From Verrucomicrobiales bacterium (GTDB lineage: Bacteria; Verrucomicrobiota; Verrucomicrobiia; Verrucomicrobiales; Akkermansiaceae): a stretch of DNA of 7,117 nt. The stretch spans positions 1-7,117 of the forward strand of contig PBTU01000029.1 of NCBI GenBank assembly GCA_002729295.1, read 5' to 3'. Positions 1 through 5,096 of this stretch are shown here, one piece after another; the stretch's first letter is position 1, and each line of letters opens with the position of its first letter. A program made the position numbers and the translations under genes. The notes beneath the pieces were generated by a model. The model did no database searches and was not told the DNA's origin. It saw only the letters and a program-made list of their open reading frames with translations.

Positions 1-918
1 TCGGACGGCTCGAAGTGTGACTCAGGCAACATTCTCGATATTTTCGGAGAAGGAAACAAGATCGCGGTGACCGACCCGGTTTATCCCGTCTACGTCGATA
101 CCAACGTCATGGCCGGAAACACCGGTGAGGCGAACGAAGCAGGGGAGTATGAAGGCTTGGTTTATCTCAAGTGTACGGCAGAGAACGGATTCGTTCCCGC
201 CCTTCCCGAGGAGAAGGTCGACCTGATCTATCTTTGCTATCCGAACAATCCAACGGGAACGACTGCGACTCGTGAGCAGCTCGAAGCCTGGGTGGCCTAT
301 GCTCTCGAAAACGATGCCGTCATTCTTTACGATGCCGCCTACGAGGCCTTTGTGCAGGATGAGTCGGTTCCTCGTTCCATTTATGAAATCGAAGGAGCGA
401 AGAAGTGTGCCATTGAATTCCGTTCCTTTTCGAAGAATGGCGGATTCACCGGCGTGCGTTGTGCCTACACTGTGATTCCCGAAACCGTCACCGGGGCGAC
501 CGCTTTCGGTGAGCGAGTCCCCCTCAAGCAACTCTGGGGACGTCGGCATTCCACCAAGTTCAACGGAGCGTCCTATCCCGTGCAGCGCGGAGCCGAAGCG
601 ATTTACTCTGATGCCGGTAAGGCCGAAGTCGCTGAATTGGTGAAGCACTACATGACCAACGCCAAACTTCTCAAAGAGGCCTGCGAAGGACTTGGCCTGA
701 AAGTCTGGGGCGGCGAAAATGCTCCTTACGTCTGGGTTGGTTGTCCCGAGGGTGTCGATAGCTGGGGTATGTTCCAGAAGATGCTCGAAAGCGCACAAGT
801 CGTAGTCACTCCCGGTGCCGGATTCGGTGCAGCGGGCGAGGGATTTTTCCGGATTTCAGCCTTTAACTCACGTGAGAACGTCGAGGAAGTCTGCGGTCGA
901 CTTGTGGAGATGGTTTAA
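1..918 (+). CDS. dapL: LL-diaminopimelate aminotransferase, 5'-truncated by the window
   Basis: PLP-dependent fold-type I aminotransferase. The family converts tetrahydrodipicolinate and glutamate to LL-diaminopimelate and 2-oxoglutarate in one cytosolic step, bypassing the acylated DapD/DapC/DapE route to lysine and peptidoglycan. The frame is open from base 1 and shows 305 residues. The family is about 410 long, so roughly 100 N-terminal residues lie outside; the GTG at 67 is an internal Val, not a start. Visible landmarks, numbered from base 1: the family-typical stretch KIAVTDPVYPVYVDTNVMAG (20-39), YPNNPTGT with the cofactor Asn (83), YDAAYEAF with Asp111 and Tyr114, SFSKNGGFTG with the Schiff-base Lys145, and GFFRISAF with the substrate-carboxylate Arg284. 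All expected catalytic residues are present. It is followed by its own terminator and converges with the propeller gene. DapL occurs in chlamydiae, verrucomicrobia, plants and some other bacteria, which fits the rest of the window. Confidence 0.95.
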   Translation, partial: SDGSKCDSGNILDIFGEGNKIAVTDPVYPVYVDTNVMAGNTGEANEAGEYEGLVYLKCTAENGFVPALPEEKVDLIYLCYPNNPTGTTATREQLEAWVAYALENDAVILYDAAYEAFVQDESVPRSIYEIEGAKKCAIEFRSFSKNGGFTGVRCAYTVIPETVTGATAFGERVPLKQLWGRRHSTKFNGASYPVQRGAEAIYSDAGKAEVAELVKHYMTNAKLLKEACEGLGLKVWGGENAPYVWVGCPEGVDSWGMFQKMLESAQVVVTPGAGFGAAGEGFFRISAFNSRENVEEVCGRLVEMV

Positions 919-936
919 GCGGCTACTTACTTTTTC

Positions 937-969
937 AGCCCGTCGGGATTCGTTCCGGCGGGCTTTTTT
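937..969 (+). terminator. Rho-independent terminator of dapL
   Basis: A 12-bp stem (937-948 with 953-964, two G-U wobbles) closes a TTCG tetraloop and runs straight into a T tract (964-969). It starts 18 nt after the dapL stop and ends 20 nt before the stop of the convergent propeller gene. Read from the minus strand, the hairpin is followed by G-A-A-A-A-A-G, so it lacks a U tract in that direction and probably terminates only dapL efficiently. Confidence 0.9.
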
Positions 970-989
970 GAGGAAAAGCTATTCGACTG

Positions 990-2264
990 TTACTTCGACA
1001 TTTTGAGGCAAAGGAGCCTGTTCTGCCCCCGCATGAGGAGGTGGCCATTGGAGAGGGCCATGTTGCTCCAGTATTTCAGGTCGCGACGTTTATCGAGATT
1101 GGTCTCGAAGACGTTGGATTCGGCGAGAAGTTTGAAGCCCGAGGGATCGGGATCGACGAGGCGGAGAACGCCACTTTCGCCATCTTGAATGATGATCATG
1201 CCATCGACAAAGATGCTGTTTCCCCGCCCCATGAAGGGCTCGTCGCCGGTGTTCCAGAGTTCTTTTCCCTCGAGAGTGTAGCAAGCCAATCCGCCGGTCT
1301 TGCGCTTGGCCTTCACCTTGTGGTTAGAGTTTTCGTTGGCGAGGAAGTAGAGGTGGTTGTCGATGAGCAGCGGCGGGTGAACCTGGGTCCCTTTCTTGAT
1401 CTCCCAGAGGGTCTCAATTTTATAATCACTCCCTTTCTTCTTAACTGAGAGCATCTTGGAGCCCCCGTCATATCCGCCCGATGCAAAGATGCGGTCCTGA
1501 CCAACTTGGACTGGCACGGTGATGGGAATGCGGTTTTGGTATAGGTCGCTTTGCCAGAGTTTTTTTCCGGTTTTGGGTTCGAAGCTGCTGAGTCCGGTGC
1601 CGTCAGTGGTGAGGATGACGATCTGTTCTTCTCCGCAGAGATTCATGATGGTCGGAGAGGAATGAGTGTTGCCGAAGCCGTCACTTTTCCACAGTTCCTT
1701 GCCGGTCTTTTTATCCCAACCGACAATGCCGGTGTCTTCACCAAAGGGAGTGACGATAACGACATCACCGACGACAAGGACGCACTGAGCATAGCCCCAT
1801 TTCGGGGTGTCGGCATCTGGGTAGCGTTTTTTGAGAGAAACTTTCCAGTCGGGCTTGTGGGTCTTGCGGTTGATGCGGAAGACCTCTCCGAATGGTCCGA
1901 TAAAGTAGACGGCGTCCTTTTCCACAGTTGGGACACTCCGGGAGCCAGGAAAGGGAGGTTCTCCCTCGGAGGGGCTTTCGTATTTCCACTGTTCCCTGCC
2001 GTCTTTCAAGCTGAGGCAGCGCAGAATGTCTTTTTCCTTGGAGACGCGATCGACAATAAAGACCTCGTCGCCCACGACGGCGGCACCTCCGAAGCCTTCT
2101 TCGAGTTTGGCTTCCCAGAGAAGCTCAGGGCCCTCCTTGGAAAAGGATTTGAGAAGGTTTTTTTCGGTGGAAAATCCATCGCGGGTGGGCCCGAGGAAGT
2201 GAGGCCAGTCAGCGGCTATCAGGGACGAAAGCGCGAGGAATGAAAAAAGAATTGGAAGTTTCAT
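990..2264 (-). CDS. Exported PQQ-like beta-propeller repeat protein
   Basis: A 424-residue protein starting at the ATG at 2262-2264. A longer in-frame reading from 2342 adds 26 residues, but it would bury a clear signal peptide: MKLPILFSFLALSSLIA followed by A-D-W-P, with cleavage expected near residue 17-18. The mature protein opens with WPHFLGPTRDG, the usual N-terminus of PVC-group PQQ-binding-like propeller proteins. Blade-type repeats follow, each ending in a G-x-x-x-W motif: GREQW, GKELW, GKKLW and GKELW. This predicts a seven- or eight-bladed propeller outside the cytoplasm. Actual PQQ binding or dehydrogenase activity cannot be read from the sequence; BamB-like scaffolding or sugar/polymer-related roles are alternatives. 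No Shine-Dalgarno sequence is evident before the ATG. An AT-rich segment about 80-105 nt upstream may carry its promoter. It looks monocistronic and ends in TAA, convergent with dapL. Confidence 0.88.
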   Translation of the reverse strand: MKLPILFSFLALSSLIAADWPHFLGPTRDGFSTEKNLLKSFSKEGPELLWEAKLEEGFGGAAVVGDEVFIVDRVSKEKDILRCLSLKDGREQWKYESPSEGEPPFPGSRSVPTVEKDAVYFIGPFGEVFRINRKTHKPDWKVSLKKRYPDADTPKWGYAQCVLVVGDVVIVTPFGEDTGIVGWDKKTGKELWKSDGFGNTHSSPTIMNLCGEEQIVILTTDGTGLSSFEPKTGKKLWQSDLYQNRIPITVPVQVGQDRIFASGGYDGGSKMLSVKKKGSDYKIETLWEIKKGTQVHPPLLIDNHLYFLANENSNHKVKAKRKTGGLACYTLEGKELWNTGDEPFMGRGNSIFVDGMIIIQDGESGVLRLVDPDPSGFKLLAESNVFETNLDKRRDLKYWSNMALSNGHLLMRGQNRLLCLKMSK

Positions 2265-2340
2265 GTCGAGAGATGGGCTATCCTTGAATAGAGATTCGGG
2301 GCGGCAAGTAAAAAAGGAACGCGCTCCCACAAAATTGACC

Positions 2341-2370
2341 AAATGATTTAATTATTAATTTTATTCAAGG
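2341..2370 (-). promoter_or_regulatory. Possible promoter / AT-rich upstream region of the propeller gene
   Basis: A strongly AT-rich stretch in an otherwise GC-rich spacer, about 77-106 nt upstream of the propeller ATG. On the minus strand it begins with TTGAAT, a fair -35 match, followed by A/T-only sequence. No convincing -10 hexamer sits at 16-18 nt spacing. The outer end (2362-2370) is half of a perfect 9-bp inverted repeat with 2282-2290, nearer the start codon. The call is inferred from position and composition only. Confidence 0.25.
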
Positions 2371-2384
2371 GGCCATTCTCTGTG

Positions 2385-2484
2385 GACATGCGCATTCCCA
2401 GTTCCATGGAGGGAGGCGTGCCTTCGCGTCTCGCTAAGAATGAATGATCGCAAGGACGGAGTCCTCCGATTGGTGGAGCAGTAG
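2385..2484. repeat. Candidate degenerate intergenic repeat, left copy
   Basis: Non-coding spacer between the propeller and PUR genes. Bases 2385-2438 carry, in order, the anchors GACATG, CATT, ATGG, TTC and TAAG. The same anchors appear in the same order and over almost the same length (54 versus 51 nt) at 4937-4987 in the other large spacer. Further right, both spacers contain CCTCC followed by (g/a)AT, at 2463 here. The short self-complementary stretch CGGAGTCCTCCG (2457-2468) can fold on itself. The resemblance is imperfect and was found by eye, so this may be chance. Confidence 0.25.
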
Positions 2485-2487
2485 CGC

Positions 2488-2691
2488 TTACTGGTCCGCT
2501 GTTTCCTTAATGTCAGTCAAGGCCGCGATGAAATCTCCGAGGATCTCCGCAGGCACCATGATGGTGTCGCGATTTCCGCTGACATCTTCCGTGATTTTTA
2601 CCACGCGTCCGCGTTGGTTTTCTTTGAGATCCATAAAAAAGATCTTTCGATCCGCGAGAATTTTTTCGGTATGTAAGATTTCCTGGTCCAC
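2488..2691 (-). CDS. Small single-repeat PUR-domain (DUF3276-like) nucleic-acid-binding protein
   Basis: A 67-residue protein that is essentially one PUR repeat. PUR proteins (eukaryotic PUR-alpha, Borrelia BpuR, bacterial DUF3276) bind single-stranded DNA or RNA as dimers through a beta-sheet and one helix per repeat. The diagnostic core is RKIFFMDLKENQRGR (15-29), followed by V-K-I-T-E, a D-T-I-M-V-P strand and an amphipathic helix (about 48-61). It closely parallels the F-Y-L-D-V-K-x-N-x-x-G-R-F-L-K-I signature of the family. I chose the GTG at 2689-2691 because AGGA lies 5 nt upstream. The TTG at 2712 would add seven residues but has no ribosome site. A single repeat implies homodimerisation. 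It lies 67 nt downstream of dus on the same strand, possibly in the same transcript. The target and role here are unknown; a global DNA/RNA-binding regulator is the family expectation. Confidence 0.8.
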   Translation of the reverse strand: MDQEILHTEKILADRKIFFMDLKENQRGRVVKITEDVSGNRDTIMVPAEILGDFIAALTDIKETADQ

Positions 2692-2696
2692 AGCTT

Positions 2697-2700
2697 TCCT
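2697..2700 (-). promoter_or_regulatory. Ribosome binding site selecting the GTG start of the PUR gene
   Basis: AGGA on the minus strand, 5 nt before the GTG at 2691-2689. It is the only convincing Shine-Dalgarno sequence for a minus-strand gene in the window, and it supports GTG over the upstream TTG. Confidence 0.65.
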
Positions 2701-2719
2701 GAGTAATTTCAATGAGGAG

Positions 2720-2735
2720 GGTCTCGCCTGAGACC
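2720..2735 (-). other. Small hairpin in the dus-PUR intergenic leader
   Basis: A perfect 6-bp inverted repeat, GGTCTC/GAGACC, around a 4-nt loop. It lies 23 nt after the dus stop and 19 nt before the AGGA of the PUR gene. No U tract follows, so it is not a standard terminator. It could stabilise or process the mRNA between the two genes or modulate PUR translation. It is short enough to be coincidental. Confidence 0.3.
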
Positions 2736-2758
2736 GGTGAAGTCAATGTGAAACTTGT

Positions 2759-3790
2759 TCATCCTTCGGGAGGGAGAAATTGGGAAAATCCGCAGAAGAG
2801 CTTGGAGTTCTCCGGAGGGAGATCAGGAGCGGGTTGATCATGATCGAGAAACTCGGTGCAGGTGCCGAAAAACTCTTCCCTCGTCTTCACCCTGCGAATG
2901 GTGTGTTCGAATTCTGGGACGTGTCCCTGAGAGATGTAGATCAAGTATTTCTTCATCTTCTGGATATGCTTGGCTTCGATAAAGTCAGGGATTTCCCGGG
3001 CCGTTTCCTCGTAAAGTAACTCGATGTATGCCTTCACCATTTTGCCGGTGACGACGGGGATTTGTTCGTCCAGAAAGGCGGCGTGCAGTTGCGGAAAGAT
3101 CCAAGGGTTACGGATAGCCCCGCGACCGATCATGAGTCCGGCGGCTTGGGTCTCCTCGAGATAAGCGAGGCCGGTAGGGAGGTTGACGACATTGCCATTG
3201 GCGATGACCGGACAGGGAAGCTCTTCGACGGCTTGCCGGATTTTTTCGGGATGGACAGGCGTCTGGTAACGCTCTCTTACAGTCCTGCCGTGAATGGTCA
3301 GGAGGTTGATCGCGTGTTTTTTGAAGACGGAAAGGAGGTTATCGAATTCGTCCGGTGATTCAAACCCGACCCGAGTCTTCACTGTGAATTGAAGATCATC
3401 ACAAGCGTCGCGCAGGGCGCCGAGGAGTCCGTTGATTTTTTCGGGGTCTCGGAGAAGTCCGCCGCCAGCGTCTTTTCGACAAACAACCGGTGCGGGACAA
3501 CCGAGGTTGAGGTCAATTCCCGCGATGGGATGTCTTTTTAGTAGATTAACAGTACGGACCAATTCGCTGGCGTCTTGTCCGATCAATTGTGCGATGATCG
3601 GTCGTCCAGTGGGATTCTTGGTGATGGAGCGGAGGATGTAAGGCTCAAGATTGGAATGAATGTGGACGCGGAAGTATTCGGTGACGTAGACGTCGGCACC
3701 GCCCAACTGCGCCATGACCCGCATAAAGGGCAGGTCGGTCACATCCTGCATGGGAGCAAGAAAAAGAGCGGGTCTATCGGTGGGGAGCAT
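2759..3790 (-). CDS. dus: tRNA-dihydrouridine synthase (Dus family)
   Basis: A 343-residue flavoenzyme of the family that reduces uridine to dihydrouridine in the tRNA D-loop, using FMN and NADPH. The TIM barrel begins with FLAPMQDVTDLPF (10-22), whose APM is the FMN-binding start. Then come YVTEYFRVH (35-43), AQLIGQD (67-73), and DLNLGCPAPVV (93-103) with the proton-donor Cys98, followed by RKDAGGGLL. Next are Lys138 in TVKTRVG, HGRT (167-170), PVIANGNV (194-201), and MIGRGAIRNPWIF (220-232), which binds the FMN phosphate. The last 100 or so residues match the helical tRNA-binding domain in position and length. The T-E-x-x-R-V segment and tight length resemble DusC-like enzymes more than DusB, but the target uridine cannot be assigned. 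The ATG overlaps the DUF58 stop codon by one base (TAATG) and has no Shine-Dalgarno sequence, implying termination-reinitiation coupling. Confidence 0.93.
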   Translation of the reverse strand: MLPTDRPALFLAPMQDVTDLPFMRVMAQLGGADVYVTEYFRVHIHSNLEPYILRSITKNPTGRPIIAQLIGQDASELVRTVNLLKRHPIAGIDLNLGCPAPVVCRKDAGGGLLRDPEKINGLLGALRDACDDLQFTVKTRVGFESPDEFDNLLSVFKKHAINLLTIHGRTVRERYQTPVHPEKIRQAVEELPCPVIANGNVVNLPTGLAYLEETQAAGLMIGRGAIRNPWIFPQLHAAFLDEQIPVVTGKMVKAYIELLYEETAREIPDFIEAKHIQKMKKYLIYISQGHVPEFEHTIRRVKTREEFFGTCTEFLDHDQPAPDLPPENSKLFCGFSQFLPPEG

Positions 3791-4920
3791 TAATGGGAGG
3801 ATTTGACCGGAGCCATTTTGAAGTTCATATCCCGCTTGCCGTAGTTGTGTTGTTGAATGTCAACGATGAGGACTTTGCGATCTGGGAGAATATGGCTCCA
3901 GGCTGCCGGAGGCATGTCGGAAATAATGACAAGGGCATCTTCTGGGGGCGTTTCCAAAATGGTAGCGACGAGATTGTGGGCTTCGGTATCGCCGGCGCGC
4001 TGGGCACATGCCAGGACAGTTAGCGCTTCACTCCAGGCTGAAAATTGGAAGCTGGGGAGAGATTTCCAGGCGAGGAAATCACTGGTGAAGGTGGCGTGCA
4101 CGCCGATGCTGCGTAGGTGCCGCAAGGTACCGCAAAGGAGGGAGAGCGCACGTTCGAAAAGGTCGGTGCGGATGAGGGCGCCGTCGGTGCCGAAGCTATG
4201 GAAAATGACGGCCGCTTTGCGGGGGCGAATGCCTGGTGGATCAAATTCACGCACGCGGGGAGCTCGACCACGGGCGAGGGACCGGATGGTGGCGGGCCAG
4301 TGGAGTCGTTTGGCGGGATCACCGGGGCGGAAGGGGCGGAGTCCTCGGGGCTCGCCTGGAGCGTTGCCGGTTTGGAATCCTTCGCCGTGCCAGGCGTCGT
4401 CAAACTCGCCGCTGGCGAAGAATTCCCTGGGGAGGAGGGCTTTGGGGAAGACAAGGATTTCCAGCCTAATTGAAATTCGTTTCTGGTAGGTAAAAATGTT
4501 CAGCGGAAAGCCGGAGGAGAGAAGGCAGGGGGGATTGCTGACCGCGCCCCGGTTGGGGATGGAGCCACGCAACTTGGAGGTCGCCGAGGAGCCAGCCGCA
4601 GCCCATTTTACGTGGGTGTGAATATGGGTGCCATTGGAAAGATCGAGTTGGATGTCGATTCCGTAGGTGTCGAAGAGGCTGCGATGGTTTTCGAGCGAGA
4701 GCCGAAGATCCATCGGAGTGTCGGCGAAAATTCGGGCGGGGGCTTGCAGGTCGATTTTGAGATTCGAGAGATTCCAACGCCCGATGACAAAGACAATCGC
4801 GAGGACAATGAGTCCCACCAGCCCAAGGGAGATGAGCGGACCGTCAATCCTAAGAATACCCGCCGAGAACAGTGCCAGGGAGGCTCCCAAAAATGCAGCG
4901 CCGCGCGGAGTTAAGCTCAT
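3790..4920 (-). CDS. DUF58 domain membrane protein with degenerate vWA-like region
   Basis: A 376-residue protein from the ATG at 4918-4920. An ATG seven codons upstream (4939-4941) also fits. MSLTPRGAAFLGA matches the M-x-x-T-x-R-G opening common in DUF58 proteins, and the upstream ATG sits inside a palindrome in a repeat-like spacer, so the shorter start is preferred. Two adjacent hydrophobic helices follow (about 8-23 and 29-47), then a beta-rich extramembrane part. The DUF58 core is F-R-P-G-D-P-A-K-R-L-H-W-P-A-T (197-211), then RVREFDPP (222-229). Beyond it, where a MIDAS D-x-S-x-S would be expected, the sequence is VIFHSFGTDG (238-247) with no leading Asp, so metal binding is doubtful. 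DUF58 proteins usually accompany a MoxR AAA+ ATPase and a transglutaminase protein; none is next to it here. Its function is unknown beyond family expectation (envelope or chaperone-linked). Its stop overlaps the dus start. Confidence 0.85.
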   Translation of the reverse strand: MSLTPRGAAFLGASLALFSAGILRIDGPLISLGLVGLIVLAIVFVIGRWNLSNLKIDLQAPARIFADTPMDLRLSLENHRSLFDTYGIDIQLDLSNGTHIHTHVKWAAAGSSATSKLRGSIPNRGAVSNPPCLLSSGFPLNIFTYQKRISIRLEILVFPKALLPREFFASGEFDDAWHGEGFQTGNAPGEPRGLRPFRPGDPAKRLHWPATIRSLARGRAPRVREFDPPGIRPRKAAVIFHSFGTDGALIRTDLFERALSLLCGTLRHLRSIGVHATFTSDFLAWKSLPSFQFSAWSEALTVLACAQRAGDTEAHNLVATILETPPEDALVIISDMPPAAWSHILPDRKVLIVDIQQHNYGKRDMNFKMAPVKSSH

Positions 4921-5020
4921 TAAGGGAGTGTGTCCCGACATGTCATTAGGAGCAAGAAATGGCGGTGTGTTTTCCTCTGGCCTTAAGACACGCCTCCAAT
5001 GAGCTGCCAGTTCCCTTAAT
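4919..5020. repeat. Intergenic segment bounded by 9-bp inverted repeats
   Basis: The perfect inverted repeat ATTAAGGGA (4919-4927) / TCCCTTAAT (5012-5020) frames a 102-bp segment that starts at the DUF58 start codon. Inside are GGGA-gtgtg-TCCC (4924-4936), the 8-bp palindrome GACATGTC (4937-4944), and an imperfect stem in which GGCGGTGT (4962-4969) pairs with ACACGCC (4988-4994). CTGGC (4978-4982) and GCCAG (5006-5010) also pair at longer range. The right end runs into the palindrome TTAATTAA (5016-5023). Dense self-complementarity is typical of small non-autonomous repeat elements, but it could also be a structured leader of the DUF58-dus transcript. The remaining bases up to 5096, just after the stop of the upstream gene, show no convincing terminator. 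Confidence 0.35.
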
Positions 5021-5096
5021 TAACACTAAGGAGATTTCCCAAGCCCACTGAGCGGAGTGTCGAATGATGGAATCCCTCTCTTTGGTCTTTGGGCGC

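Noticed and set aside
22..798. Long minus-strand reading frame (258 codons) inside dapL
   Set aside because: It is antisense to a clearly conserved aminotransferase with all catalytic motifs; its translation shows no recognisable family and reflects the codon bias of the real gene.
1551..2243. Plus-strand open frame (230 codons) over the propeller gene
   Set aside because: It is antisense to a protein with a signal peptide and propeller repeats; its own translation is low-complexity Gly/Phe-rich with no motif or ribosome site.
2265..2342. 26-residue N-terminal extension of the propeller protein
   Set aside because: It would place a charged, unrelated stretch ahead of a textbook signal peptide; the ATG at 2264 gives the expected export signal.
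2692..2712. TTG start for the PUR gene
   Set aside because: No ribosome site precedes it, whereas the GTG at 2691 has AGGA at good spacing.
2720..2735. Hairpin between dus and the PUR gene as a Rho-independent terminator
   Set aside because: The stem is only 6 bp and no U tract follows on the minus strand.
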